A DNA stretch of 53,685 bases from DASWIG01 sp965371445 (GCA_965371445.1 CBDUYN010000053.1:1-53685), one strand, 5' to 3'; positions 7,820-17,089 are shown, numbered from the stretch's first letter. Translations and numbers: made by a program. Notes: a model not told the origin generated them from the sequence alone.

Positions 7820-9347
7820 GCGCACGATCGTCGGCCTTCTACTCGGTCTTGCCCTTGCCGGCTGCGGCGGCAACCCGCGAGGCGATGCCGACACCGCGGC
7901 CGTGGCGCAGCTCATCGCGAACGCGCTCGTCGCCGACGGCACGCCCGGCCCCGCCCGCATCGCCGACGTCCGTATCGCCGGCGACCGAATCGTCGAGGTC
8001 GGAGACCTCACCGCCGAGCCCGGCGAGGAGGTCCTCGACGCCGGCGCCCTCGTCCTGGCGCCGGGTTTCATCGATACCCACAGCCACGCCGATTCGGGCC
8101 TCGCCGAGCATCCCGACGCCTTGATCGCGGTGAGCCAGGGCATCACCACCGTCGTCGTGGGTCAGGACGGCCGCTCGGGAAGCCCGCTGGAGGAGCTCTT
8201 TGCCGAGCTCGAGAACCGCGGTATCATCATCAACGTCGCCTCCTTCTCCGGTCACGGGACGCTGCGCCAGGAGGTGATGGGAGGGGATTTCAAACGTCCG
8301 GCGACCGCGGAAGAGATCGCCGCCATGGCCGCGCTCCTCGCGGCCGACATGGAAGCCGGGGCCCTGGGGCTTGGTACCGGCCTGGAATACGACCCCGGAA
8401 TCTATTCGACGACCGACGAGGTCCTCGCCCTGGCCCGAATCGCCGCCCGGCACGGCGGACGCTACACCTCCCACCTGCGCAGCGAGGACCGTTACTTCTG
8501 GGAGGCCGTCGAGGAGATCCTGCGCATCGGCCGCGAGGCAAGGATCCCGGTCCAGATCTCCCACATGAAGCTCGCCATGCGTTCCAGCTGGGGCCAGGCC
8601 GAGCGTCTCCTCGCCCGCCTCGACGAGGCCCGTGCCGAGGGCGTCGAGGTCACCGCCGACGTCTATCCGTATACCTTCTGGCAAAGCTCCCTGACCGTCC
8701 TTTTCCCGGACCGCAACTACGAAGACCCCGAGGCCGCGGCTTTCGCGGTGAGCGAGGTGTCGACTCCGGAGCGGATGCTCATCCCGCAGTTCGATCCGGA
8801 GCCGGCGCTGGCCGGCAAGACGCTCGCCGAGATCGCCGCCCTGCGCGGCACCGACGCCGCTACCACCCTGATCGACCTGATCCACGAGACCTTCGCCATG
8901 GTCGAGAAGACCGGCGCGACCGAAGTCGAGAGCGTCATCGCCGAGAGCATGGTGGAAGAGGACGTCGAGCGCTTTCTCCAGTGGCCTTTCACCAACGTCT
9001 GCACCGACGGCGAGCTCGCTGGCAGCCACCCGCGGGGGGCGGGCTCGTTTCCCCGCGTCCTCGGGCGCTACGTCCGCGAGCGCGGCGTCTTGAGCCTCGG
9101 GGAGGCGGTCCACCGCATGACCCAGCGCGCGGCGCGGAGCATGGGCTTCGCGGAGCGGGGCCGAATCGCCCCCGGCATGTACGCCGACCTGGTGCTCTTC
9201 GACCCGGAGACGGTGATCGACCAGGCGACGGTCGACGAGCCGCACGAGCTGGCCGACGGCATCGTCAAGGTGTGGGTCAACGGCCGCGTCGTCTACCAGA
9301 ACGGCCAAGCGACAGAGGAACGGCCCGGACATGTGCTGCGGCGCTAG
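7812..9347 (+). CDS. N-acyl-D-amino-acid deacylase/D-aminoacylase family amidohydrolase, lipoprotein
   Basis: 511 aa from a GTG whose codon overlaps the end of the upstream gene (GTGCCTGA). A lipobox (LALAGC) predicts export and lipidation. The amidohydrolase core shows the HxH pair in GFIDTHSHAD, then SGHG, YTSHLRSE, QISHMK and the C-terminal composite-domain return ERGRIAPGMYADLVLFD. The family hydrolyses N-acyl-D-amino acids or N-acyl-D-glutamate. With the dipeptidase and deiminase nearby, turnover of D-residue-containing or modified peptides is plausible (inference). It ends 10 nt before the next gene. Confidence 0.88.
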   Translation: MPERTIVGLLLGLALAGCGGNPRGDADTAAVAQLIANALVADGTPGPARIADVRIAGDRIVEVGDLTAEPGEEVLDAGALVLAPGFIDTHSHADSGLAEHPDALIAVSQGITTVVVGQDGRSGSPLEELFAELENRGIIINVASFSGHGTLRQEVMGGDFKRPATAEEIAAMAALLAADMEAGALGLGTGLEYDPGIYSTTDEVLALARIAARHGGRYTSHLRSEDRYFWEAVEEILRIGREARIPVQISHMKLAMRSSWGQAERLLARLDEARAEGVEVTADVYPYTFWQSSLTVLFPDRNYEDPEAAAFAVSEVSTPERMLIPQFDPEPALAGKTLAEIAALRGTDAATTLIDLIHETFAMVEKTGATEVESVIAESMVEEDVERFLQWPFTNVCTDGELAGSHPRGAGSFPRVLGRYVRERGVLSLGEAVHRMTQRAARSMGFAERGRIAPGMYADLVLFDPETVIDQATVDEPHELADGIVKVWVNGRVVYQNGQATEERPGHVLRR

Positions 9348-9357
9348 GTTTCCCGGA

Positions 9358-10665
9358 ATGCGACGCCACGGCCTCGCGCTCCTCCTGCCGGCCTTTCTCG
9401 GCTTCGCCGTCCCCGCCGCCGCCGGGGACGCGGATCTCGCCAAGGCCGAGGGTCTCCTGGCCCAAGGCCGCTTCGCCAAGGCGGCCGACGCTTTTGAGCG
9501 GGCCGCCAAGGAGGCCGACGGCGCCTGTGCCGCCTGTGCCCTGGGCCTGGTGCGCTCCTACGGCGCCCTCGAACGCTTCGACGAGGCTGGACGCTTTGTC
9601 CGGGTGCTGAGCGACCTCGCTCGGGACACCGAGTCGCGGGAGGTGGGCCCCGAGCTCCTCGAGGAGCTCGCCGTCTTGTTTCGCCAGGCCCTCGAACGCG
9701 GCGAGCGCCAGGCCCTTCTCGCCCTCCTCGACCTCCTCTCGACCCTGGGCCGCGGCGAGGAGGCCGCCCGCCTCGTCACCGAGCACCTCGCCGGCGCCGA
9801 GGAAGAAGAAAGAGCCTTCCTCTGTGCCGCCGACCTCCGAGCGTCGAGCGCCGCCGGCGACGCGGCTTCCGGCTTCGCCGAAGAGCTCAACCTTCACCTT
9901 GCCGAGCTCGGCTGGAACGGGCCGTGGCTCCTGACCCCGGCGATGAAGCCTCCCCGACAGAAGACCCGCGGCTACGCCGTGGGCCGCAAGGACGGAGTCC
10001 GTCTGGCCGGCGTCGTCAACAAGAAGGGGAGGATCGTCGGCCTGCGCCTGGTGCGGCCCTACCGCGGGAAGCTCGCCGGCAAGGCCGAGAAAGACGTCCG
10101 CGCCACGTTTTTTGAGCCGGCGACGCTCCGGGGACGCCGGATCGACGTCTGCTATCCGCTCGTCGTCGCCACCTCGAAGGGCGCCGAATCCCAACTCCCC
10201 GGGGGTCCCAACCTCTTCGCGGGCCTTGACACGGTCCAAGCCGTCGTTGCCCGGGTCGACAAGATGGAGCTCGTCGACGCCGGTCCCATGAAACGAGCTC
10301 AATTGTGCAGGATGGAGCTTGGGGAAAGCGACTACGCCGAGCTCAACAAACGTCTCACCGAGCGCCAGTGGCAGGGTCCGTTCTTCGTCGCCGACGACGT
10401 CCTCGCCCCGGATCCGGTCAAGGCTCCCCAGCCGGGCTACACCGACGAGGCCAAGAAGGCAGCCTTGGAGGGTGAGGTCGTCCTGTCGGTGGCCGTCGAC
10501 CAGGCGGGCCGGGTGCACGTGCTCGGGGTGGTCGAGGAGCTCGAGAGTGGGCTCACCGAAGAGGCGGTCAAGACGGTGCGGCGCTGGAGCTTCGAGCCGG
10601 CGCTCTACAGCGGCCAAGCGGTGCCCGTCTGCAAGTTGGTGACGATCGAATTCAAGCTCCCGTAG
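9358..10665 (+). CDS. Secreted TPR-like protein with C-terminal TonB domain
   Basis: 435 aa from the ATG at 9358, chosen because it avoids overlap with the preceding gene and opens directly into a signal peptide (LALLLPAFLGFAVPAAAG). Residues about 25-170 are Ala/Leu-rich helical TPR-like pairs. A middle segment of unknown fold follows. The last ~85 residues are a TonB_C domain (YTDEAKKAALEGEVVLSVAVDQ...VKTVRRWSFEPA). No N-terminal transmembrane anchor typical of classical TonB remains after cleavage, so it is probably a periplasmic TonB-like adaptor rather than the ExbBD partner. It may be co-transcribed with the two upstream genes. Confidence 0.8.
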   Translation: MRRHGLALLLPAFLGFAVPAAAGDADLAKAEGLLAQGRFAKAADAFERAAKEADGACAACALGLVRSYGALERFDEAGRFVRVLSDLARDTESREVGPELLEELAVLFRQALERGERQALLALLDLLSTLGRGEEAARLVTEHLAGAEEEERAFLCAADLRASSAAGDAASGFAEELNLHLAELGWNGPWLLTPAMKPPRQKTRGYAVGRKDGVRLAGVVNKKGRIVGLRLVRPYRGKLAGKAEKDVRATFFEPATLRGRRIDVCYPLVVATSKGAESQLPGGPNLFAGLDTVQAVVARVDKMELVDAGPMKRAQLCRMELGESDYAELNKRLTERQWQGPFFVADDVLAPDPVKAPQPGYTDEAKKAALEGEVVLSVAVDQAGRVHVLGVVEELESGLTEEAVKTVRRWSFEPALYSGQAVPVCKLVTIEFKLP

Positions 10666-10700
10666 GGCAGGCTTCGCCCGGGGCGCCCAGCCTGCCCTAC
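10662..10700. terminator. Bidirectional terminator hairpin between convergent genes
   Basis: GTAGGGCAGGCT and AGCCTGCCCTAC form a perfect 12-bp stem around a 15-nt GC-rich loop. It spans the stop codons of both convergent genes, so it can serve both. There is no U-tract, as is common in high-GC bacteria. Confidence 0.6.
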
Positions 10701-12823
10701 AAGTCAAAGGGGACGCCTTCGCGCAGGCTTCTCGCGGCGAGGATCGTCGCCCGGGTCACGGCGGCGATCTCCGGCCAGGCGATCGGCGAGGGCTCGCCGG
10801 CGGCCAGAGCCCGGACCCAGGCGTCGATGGCCTGCTGGAATCCCCGCCCGCGGACCCTCCGCCGCCGCTCGCGTTCGCCCTCCACAGAGAGGGTGACCCG
10901 GCGAAAGTCCTCGATCACCGCCAGGCGGCCGCCGCCGACCACCTCGACGCGCTCGCGGGGACGCTCGCGCCGGGCGTCGGTCAGAAAGACGACGCTCGTG
11001 ACGGTGCCGTTTTGGTGACGCATCGTGATGAAGCACCTTTCCTCGCCCGAGGGGATGCCGGAGATGGCCGGGGATTCGGCGTAGATCCTCTTCGGCAGAG
11101 CTCCGGCGAGGTAGGTGGCGAGGTCCACAGCCTGACAGGCCTCCCCGAGCAGGCGCTGTGCGCCGGTCCCGGCGTTCTCCTCGGTGCCCTTCCCGGCCAC
11201 CACCCGGACGGTGATCGCCAGTGGCTCCTCGACCTCGGCAAAGAGCTCGGCAACCTGGAGCGTGGCCGGAGCGAATCGCCGGTTAAAGCCCACCATGACC
11301 TGCGGCGCTCTGTCGCCGCAGTCGGCGAGCGCCCTCTCGATGTCCCCGAGCTCGGCAAGGTGCCGGCAAAGCGGCTTGTGCACGAAGACGTGCTGCCCCG
11401 CATGGATCGCCCCCAGCACGTGATCGGCATGCTCGGCCGGCGGCGAGAAGATGAAGACCGCGCGGAGGCTGCTGTCGCGAAAAATCTCCGCGGCGTCGCT
11501 GGTCGCCACCTCGAAGCCGTGGTGACGCGCGTTTCTCGCCGCCGCGACACCGTCGGCCGAGCAGATGGTGCTCGCGGCGAGCTCACGGCGCCGCACGATC
11601 GCCGGCAGGAGCCGGTTCCAAGCCAGATCGGGCCGGCCCACGATACCGACCGGAATCCGCCGCGAGGCCGCGCGCTTGCCCGCAGTCGGCGAAGAGAGTT
11701 GCACCCGGTGGGGTGAAATCTCCGCCGGCGCCGACGGGTATACCAGAAGAATCCCGAGATACGACTCCCGGCGCCCCTCGATCAGCTCGTAGGCGGCGCC
11801 GGCCTGGGCGATCTCGAAACGGTGGGTCACGAGCGGCTCCACGTCGAGGCCGCCGCTCGCCATCAGATCCAGCACCGCCTGCATGTTGCGCTGCTCGGTC
11901 CAGCGCACATAGGCAAAGGGATAATCGTGACCCAGCTCCTCGTAGCGCGGATCGTAGCGTCCCGGGCCGTAGGAGCACGAGACGACGAACTCGGCCTCCT
12001 TGAAGTAGAAAGGCTGGCGCTCGAGCTGCATGCCGACCACGCCCACCAGGACGATTCGTCCTTTCCGGCGCACGGCCCGGGCGGCCAGTTGGAGCGGCGC
12101 GCTGGAGTAGGTCGAGGAAGCAATCAACACGGCATCGACCCCGAGCCCCCCGGTCAGCTCCTCGACCGTGTCGGCGGCCAGACCCGGCCGTGCCGTCACC
12201 GCGCCCAGACCCTCGGCCAGGCGGCAACGGTGGGCGTCGGGGTCGACGCCGATCACCCGGCAGCCCGTGGAGCGAAGCAGCGCCACCGCCAAGAGGCCGG
12301 TCAGACCCAGCCCGACGACGAGCGCCGTCTCCCCCAGCACCAGGCGCGAGAGCCGCACCCCCTGGAGCGCCACCGCGCCCAGAGTCGTGAACGCGGCGTG
12401 CTCGAACGACACCGTCGTCGGCACCTTGGCACACAGATGGCGGGGAACGCAGACCACCTCGGCATGGGGACCATTCGTGGCGAGGCGATCACCGGGCCGG
12501 AAGTCCTGGACGCCGACGCCGCAGGCGAGCACCGTCCCGGCCGAGCTGTAGCCCAGGGGTAGGGGCTCGTCGAGCCGTGCCCGTACCTGACGGACCGTCT
12601 CGAAGAGCCCTTCGTCGCGGACCTCCTCGAGCCAGCGCCGCAGCTCCCGGGGACGCCCGCGCCGCGACAGCGGCCGCTTGCCCTCGTTCAGCACCATCCT
12701 CTCGGTGCCGGCAGAGATCAGGGAAAAGGCGTTTTGGATCAGCACATGCCCGGGCCGGACCAGAGGCTCGGGCGAGGTGACGACGCTCAGGCGCTTGCCA
12801 GGGTCGAATTGGACGCTTCGCAT
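10697..12823 (-). CDS. Fused zinc-type alcohol dehydrogenase / Gfo-Idh-MocA oxidoreductase
   Basis: 708 aa from the ATG at 12823 (GAGGA ribosome site 9 nt upstream); an upstream in-frame ATG at 12853 lacks one. Residues 1-~350 are an MDR-type dehydrogenase: GDRLATNGPHAEV, then the Rossmann motif ALVVGLGLTGLLAV. Residues ~375-700 are a Gfo/Idh/MocA module starting GIVGRPDLAWNRLLPAI, with HVFVHKPLCR (K-P catalytic pair) and FNRRFAPA. Such bi-domain enzymes are commonly found in polysaccharide or capsule loci and may act sequentially on a sugar nucleotide (family knowledge; substrate unknown). No neighbouring glycosyltransferases are visible here. Confidence 0.88.
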   Translation of the reverse strand: MRSVQFDPGKRLSVVTSPEPLVRPGHVLIQNAFSLISAGTERMVLNEGKRPLSRRGRPRELRRWLEEVRDEGLFETVRQVRARLDEPLPLGYSSAGTVLACGVGVQDFRPGDRLATNGPHAEVVCVPRHLCAKVPTTVSFEHAAFTTLGAVALQGVRLSRLVLGETALVVGLGLTGLLAVALLRSTGCRVIGVDPDAHRCRLAEGLGAVTARPGLAADTVEELTGGLGVDAVLIASSTYSSAPLQLAARAVRRKGRIVLVGVVGMQLERQPFYFKEAEFVVSCSYGPGRYDPRYEELGHDYPFAYVRWTEQRNMQAVLDLMASGGLDVEPLVTHRFEIAQAGAAYELIEGRRESYLGILLVYPSAPAEISPHRVQLSSPTAGKRAASRRIPVGIVGRPDLAWNRLLPAIVRRRELAASTICSADGVAAARNARHHGFEVATSDAAEIFRDSSLRAVFIFSPPAEHADHVLGAIHAGQHVFVHKPLCRHLAELGDIERALADCGDRAPQVMVGFNRRFAPATLQVAELFAEVEEPLAITVRVVAGKGTEENAGTGAQRLLGEACQAVDLATYLAGALPKRIYAESPAISGIPSGEERCFITMRHQNGTVTSVVFLTDARRERPRERVEVVGGGRLAVIEDFRRVTLSVEGERERRRRVRGRGFQQAIDAWVRALAAGEPSPIAWPEIAAVTRATILAARSLREGVPFDL

Positions 12824-12865
12824 ACTGGTCGGTTCCTCGGTTTGCCGTTGCACCCTCCCAGAGCG

Positions 12866-12871
12866 ATTGTA
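12866..12871 (-). promoter_or_regulatory. Possible -10 element (TACAAT) for the fused dehydrogenase gene
   Basis: TACAAT on the minus strand lies about 43 nt before the start codon, at a suitable distance for the transcript leader. No clear -35 is seen. The divergent TatT gene starts about 75 nt away, so the intergenic region must hold both promoters. Confidence 0.3.
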
Positions 12872-12942
12872 ACCGGTCTCGGCGTCGGGAGAGACACCAC
12901 GAAGCCGCGCTCACCGAGCGGCTCCGCGTCTTGACGCTCCGC

Positions 12943-13887
12943 ATGGCCACGGATACAGTTCCAGCCGTGTTCACAAGACCGTGCTACGCCTTTTTCCCGA
13001 CCTTGATCTCCGCCTCGTTCGCCCTTCTCCTGGGCGGATGCTCGATCGAGCAGTTGGCGATCAACAAGATCGCCGACGCCCTCTCCGAGCCCGGCGAGGT
13101 CTTCACCGCCGAAGACGACCCGGAGCTCGTCGGCGACGCGCTGCCCTTTGCCCTCAAGACCTTCGAGGTCCTGCTCGCGAAAAGCCCCAAGCACGAGCGG
13201 CTCCTGCTCACGACCTGTCAGGGCTTCACCCAGTACGCCTACGCCTACGTCGAGCTCGAGGCCATGCGTCTTGAGCCGGTCGACTATCGCGGCGCGAAAC
13301 GAGGGCGGGCGCGAGCCTTGAAGCTCTACCTGCGGGCCCGCGAGTACTGCTTCCGGGCCCTCGACCTCAGAGTCCCCGGGACCCGAGAGCGGCTGATCAC
13401 CGCGCCGGAAGAAGCGGTGTCGGCCTTTGGCAAGGACGACGTCGAGCTCCTCGTGTCGAGCGCCATGTCGTGGGCCGCGGCCATCTCCCTCGGCCTCGAC
13501 CAGCCGGAGCTCGTCGTCGACGTCCCGAGCGTGCGGGCTCTCGTCGAGCGGTCCCTCGATCTCGATCCCGACTTCGGAAACGGGCTCCTCCAGGATGCGG
13601 CGCTGGTGATGGCGGCTCTTCCCGAGACCATGGGCGGCTCGCTGGAGCGCGCCCGCGCTCACTATGAACGGTCCCTGGAGCTGCACGGTGGACGGCGGCC
13701 CTCCACTTACCTCTACTGGGCGTCGTTCGTCTCGGTACGGCAGCAGAACCGGGAGGAGTTTGAGGAGCTGATCGACAAAGCCCTGGCGATCGATCCCGAC
13801 GCCCTCCCGGAGGAACGCCTTGCCACCTTGATCGGCCAGGAATGGGCACGGCTGCTACGCGACCAAATCGACGACCTTTTTCTCTGA
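12943..13887 (+). CDS. TatT-like TRAP transporter T-component lipoprotein
   Basis: About 314 aa from the ATG at 12943 (a TTG at 12931 and a GTG at 12967 are in frame). A lipobox (ASFALLLGGC) anchors it. The rest is helical, TPR-like, with SLDLDPDFGNGLLQDAA, a ETMGGSLERARAHYERSLEL segment and KALAIDPDA. This matches the TatT family, first characterised structurally as Treponema pallidum TP0956, which trimerises and docks the TRAP binding protein. It is immediately followed by the binding protein and permease genes, which supports the call. Confidence 0.88.
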   Translation: MATDTVPAVFTRPCYAFFPTLISASFALLLGGCSIEQLAINKIADALSEPGEVFTAEDDPELVGDALPFALKTFEVLLAKSPKHERLLLTTCQGFTQYAYAYVELEAMRLEPVDYRGAKRGRARALKLYLRAREYCFRALDLRVPGTRERLITAPEEAVSAFGKDDVELLVSSAMSWAAAISLGLDQPELVVDVPSVRALVERSLDLDPDFGNGLLQDAALVMAALPETMGGSLERARAHYERSLELHGGRRPSTYLYWASFVSVRQQNREEFEELIDKALAIDPDALPEERLATLIGQEWARLLRDQIDDLFL

Positions 13888-13916
13888 GACTTCGACGAGA
13901 TCGACGAGGAGCAGAC

Positions 13917-14954
13917 ATGATCCGACGTTTCCCAGGTCTTTCCCGGCACCTCGTGCCGTTTCTCATCGTTGCCGCCTTCTTCTTCACCACGAGCGCCGAA
14001 GCGCGGGTCGTCATCAAGATGGCGACCCTCGCTCCCGACGGCTCGGTCTGGGACGAGATCCTCTCCGACATGGGCGCCGAGTGGCAGGAGGCGACCAACG
14101 GCGAGGTGTCGCTGCGCATCTACCCGGGAGGTGTGGCGGGCGACGAGCCCGACCTGATCCGCAAGATGCGCATCGGCCAGCTCCACGCCTCGGCGCTCAC
14201 CGTCGGCGGCCTCTCGGAGCTCGACCCCGGCTTCGAGATCTTCACGATCCCGATGTTTTTCGACTCCTACGAGGAGCTTTTCCACGTCCTGGAGGAGATG
14301 CGCCCCACCTTGGAGAAGCGCCTCGAGGCGAAAGGCTACGTCCTTGTCCACTGGATGCAGGCCGGCTGGGTCCACTTCTTTTCCAAGAAGCCGATCCGTG
14401 TCGTCGACGACCTGAAAAAACAGAAGCTCTTCGTCTGGGCCGGCGACGACGACCTGGTCCAGCTGTGGCGCAGGAACGGCTTCCGGCCGGTGCCGCTGGC
14501 GATGACCGACGCCTTGACCGGCCTCCAGACCGGGATGATCGAGGCCATGCCGTCGACACCGCTCGCCGCCATGTCGCTCCAGTGGTTCCGTCAGGCGCCC
14601 TACATGCAGGGCATGGGGCTGGCGCCGCTCGTCGGCGGCACGGTGATCTCGAAAAAGATCTGGGACCGGATCTCGCCCGAGGACCAGGCAGCGATGAAAA
14701 AGATCGCCCTCGTCACCGAGAAGCGGTTGATGGAAGAGATCCCGGTGCAGGACAAGAGGGCCGTCGAGCTGATGACGGAGCGCGGCCTCGAGGTCGTCTC
14801 GATCGACGCGCGGCAGGAGGCCGAGTGGAAAGCCGCGGCCGAGGAGTTTACGGTGCTCAAACGCGAGCAGATGGAAGCGAAAGACCTGCTCGACGAAGCC
14901 CGCCGGCTGCGCGACGCCTACCGGAAGCGTCAGGGCTCGGGCTCGGCCGAGTAG
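13917..14954 (+). CDS. TRAP transporter substrate-binding protein (DctP/TatP type)
   Basis: 345 aa from the ATG at 13917 with GAGGAG ten nt upstream. A signal peptide (LVPFLIVAAFFFTTSAEA) is followed by a DctP fold: VVIKMATLAPDGSVWDEI, LRIYPGGVAGDEPDLIRKMRIGQ and TDALTGLQTGMIEAMPSTP. It binds an organic-acid-like ligand in the periplasm and delivers it to the QM permease. The usual ligand Arg is not assignable with confidence, so the substrate is open. The C-terminus is a charged coiled helix (EQMEAKDLLDEARRLRD), possibly contacting TatT. Confidence 0.92.
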   Translation: MIRRFPGLSRHLVPFLIVAAFFFTTSAEARVVIKMATLAPDGSVWDEILSDMGAEWQEATNGEVSLRIYPGGVAGDEPDLIRKMRIGQLHASALTVGGLSELDPGFEIFTIPMFFDSYEELFHVLEEMRPTLEKRLEAKGYVLVHWMQAGWVHFFSKKPIRVVDDLKKQKLFVWAGDDDLVQLWRRNGFRPVPLAMTDALTGLQTGMIEAMPSTPLAAMSLQWFRQAPYMQGMGLAPLVGGTVISKKIWDRISPEDQAAMKKIALVTEKRLMEEIPVQDKRAVELMTERGLEVVSIDARQEAEWKAAAEEFTVLKREQMEAKDLLDEARRLRDAYRKRQGSGSAE

Positions 14955-14966
14955 CGGAAAGGCAGC

Positions 14967-16844
14967 GTGGCCTCTCCCAACGACATCTCTTCGCGTGAAG
15001 AGCTGGCACGGCTGCCTGGTCCGCTGGCAGCCGTGACACGGGTTTTTGACCGCGTCGAGGGCGGATTCGTCGCGGCGTTGCTGGCTCTGCTGGCGCTTCT
15101 GCCGCTCTTTGAGATCGTCGCCCGCAAGCTCGGCACCGGCGTCCCCGGGGTCGGGCCGATCGTCGCGCACCTGACGCTTTGGATCGGCTTCCTCGGTGCC
15201 GCGCTGGCGGCGAGCGAAGGCAAGCTCCTGGCGCTCGCCACCGGTACCTTTCTCCCCGACGGACGCTGGCGCAGCGCCGGACGGATCGGCTCGTCGACGG
15301 TGGCCGTGGCGGTCTCGGCGCTTCTTTTCTTCGCCGCGGTCGAATTCCTCAAGTTCGAGCGCGAAGGCGGTACGGAGATGGCGCTCGGCATCCCGACGTG
15401 GGTAGCGATGTTGGCGATGCCCGTGGCCTTCGCTCTCATTACGCTGCGCCTCTGGTGGAAGGCGGGCGTCGGCTTCAAGCTCTCCGACTGGATCGGACGC
15501 GCCGCGGCGGCCGTCGGTCTCGGCGCCGGCGTCTACCTGGCTTTCTCGCCCGAGGTCCTGGAGTTTCGCTCGGCCTGGCCGGGTCTCTTGGTGATCGTCG
15601 TCGCGACGATCCTCGGCGCGCCGATCTTTACCGCCCTGGGCGGCGCAGCCCTGCTGCTCTTCATGATCGAGGCGGTGCCGATCGCGGCGGTCCCGGTCGA
15701 GACCTACCGCCTCGCCGTCTCGCCGACGCTGCCGGCAATTCCGCTCTTTACCCTGACGGGCTTCCTCCTGGCGGAGGGCAAGTCCTCGGAGCGGCTGGTC
15801 GCGGTGTTCCGCTCCTTCTTCGGCTGGATTCCCGGCGGTACGGCCGTGGTGACGGCGCTCGTCTGCGCCTTCTTCACGGTTTTTACCGGCGGCTCCGGAG
15901 TGACGATCCTGGCGCTCGGCGGGCTCCTCTTTCCAATGCTCCTCGCCGAGCGCTACCGCGAGAGCTTCTCGCTCGGCCTGCTGACGGCGTCGGGCTCGCT
16001 GGGGCTTCTCCTGCCGCCGGCCCTGCCGCTCATCCTCTACGGCATCGTCGCCGAGGTGCCGATCAAGGACCTCTTCCTGGGCGGCATCTTCCCCGGCCTC
16101 TTGTTGGTGGGCCTGATCGCCGCCTGGGGCATGCGCGAAGGGCTCGTGACGGGCGCCGGACGCGCCGACTTCAACCGCGGCGCGGCTTTGAAGGCCCTCA
16201 AGGGGGCGGTCTGGGAGCTGCTCCTGCCCGTCTTCCTGCTGACGGCGATCTTCAGCGGCATGGCGACGCTGGTCGAGTCGGCGGCGCTCTCGGTGTTCTA
16301 CGCTTTCCTCGTCCAGTGCGTCGTCTACCGCGAGGTGTCGATTCTCCGGGACCTTCCCAGGGTGCTGCGCAACTGCGTCGTCCTGGTGGGTGGGGTACTG
16401 ATCATCCTCGGGGTGGCCATGGGGCTGACGAACTACCTCGTCGACGCGCAGATTCCAGCGCAGATGGTCGAGTGGGCGCAGACCCACATCGACTCGCCGC
16501 TGGTGTTCCTGCTGGCGTTGAACGTCTTCCTCTTGATCGTCGGCTGCCTGATGGACATCTTCTCGGCGACGGTGGTGGTCGTGCCGCTGATCGTTCCGCT
16601 GGGAGCGGTCTTCGGGATCGACCCGATCCACCTGGGGATCATCTTCATTGCGAACCTGGAGCTCGGGTACCTGACGCCGCCGGTGGGCTTGAACCTTTTC
16701 CTGGCGTCGTACCGATTCGAGCGTCCGCTGCTCCAGGTCTACCGTGCGGCGGTGCCGATGCTCATCATCCTGGCGATCGGGGTGCTCTTGATCACCTATG
16801 TGCCGTTCTTGACGACGGGGATCTTCTCGATCCTCGGCCGTTGA
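14967..16844 (+). CDS. TRAP transporter permease, fused small (Q) and large (M) subunits
   Basis: 625 aa from a GTG at 14967, 12 nt after the binding-protein gene. The N-terminal ~190 residues are the four-helix DctQ-like small subunit. The remainder is the DctM large subunit with its hallmark repeats: IPLFTLTGFLLAEGKSSERLV, GGSGVTILALGGLLFPMLL, LLPPALPLILYGIVAEVPIKDLFLGG and IIFIANLELGYLTPPVGLNLFLAS. It is an elevator-type Na+-driven importer. The QM fusion plus a TatT gene is the arrangement seen in tripartite TRAP systems with a T component. Confidence 0.93.
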   Translation: MASPNDISSREELARLPGPLAAVTRVFDRVEGGFVAALLALLALLPLFEIVARKLGTGVPGVGPIVAHLTLWIGFLGAALAASEGKLLALATGTFLPDGRWRSAGRIGSSTVAVAVSALLFFAAVEFLKFEREGGTEMALGIPTWVAMLAMPVAFALITLRLWWKAGVGFKLSDWIGRAAAAVGLGAGVYLAFSPEVLEFRSAWPGLLVIVVATILGAPIFTALGGAALLLFMIEAVPIAAVPVETYRLAVSPTLPAIPLFTLTGFLLAEGKSSERLVAVFRSFFGWIPGGTAVVTALVCAFFTVFTGGSGVTILALGGLLFPMLLAERYRESFSLGLLTASGSLGLLLPPALPLILYGIVAEVPIKDLFLGGIFPGLLLVGLIAAWGMREGLVTGAGRADFNRGAALKALKGAVWELLLPVFLLTAIFSGMATLVESAALSVFYAFLVQCVVYREVSILRDLPRVLRNCVVLVGGVLIILGVAMGLTNYLVDAQIPAQMVEWAQTHIDSPLVFLLALNVFLLIVGCLMDIFSATVVVVPLIVPLGAVFGIDPIHLGIIFIANLELGYLTPPVGLNLFLASYRFERPLLQVYRAAVPMLIILAIGVLLITYVPFLTTGIFSILGR

Positions 16845-16880
16845 TCCGGCCAACTCGTCGCGGCCGACGCAGCCTCCGGC

Positions 16881-16937
16881 TCAGCCGCCGAGGGGATGAA
16901 GGTCGGGATTCCGCTCGAAGTAGCGGACGACCTCGTC
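16881..16937 (-). pseudogene. Possible C-terminal scrap of a lost gene
   Basis: On the minus strand a short frame bounded by TGA codons reads DEVVRYFERNPDLHPLGG then stop. It looks like an amphipathic protein C-terminus rather than random sequence, but I cannot name the parent family. It sits in the 440-nt gap after the TRAP permease, which otherwise holds only regulatory-looking sequence. Confidence 0.2.
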
Positions 16938-16945
16938 TCAATATG

Positions 16946-16973
16946 GAGAATGAGCATTCTCGATTCTGAGAAT
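16946..16973. promoter_or_regulatory. Paired palindromes, candidate activator (enhancer) sites
   Basis: GAGAATGAGCATTCTC (16946-16961, 7-bp arms) is followed 1 nt later by the perfect palindrome ATTCTGAGAAT (16963-16973). All share the half-site AGAAT/ATTCT. They lie about 120-145 bp upstream of the sigma-54 promoter at 17090, the usual distance for bacterial enhancer-binding proteins. Confidence 0.5.
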
Positions 16974-17089
16974 AGCTGACGCAACGACTATCGAGGCCGC
17001 TTTCACCACAGAGCTCATAAGCCCTTTGGATTCAAAGGTTTACGACAACCTCCTCCATCTTCGAATGCTCGGAGTATCCGCTTCAAAGA

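Noticed and set aside
13713..16853. 1046-codon open frame on the minus strand across the TRAP operon
   Set aside because: It is antisense to three clear TRAP genes, is rich in Arg/His/Gln/Asp with no domain, and arises from GC-rich codon bias.
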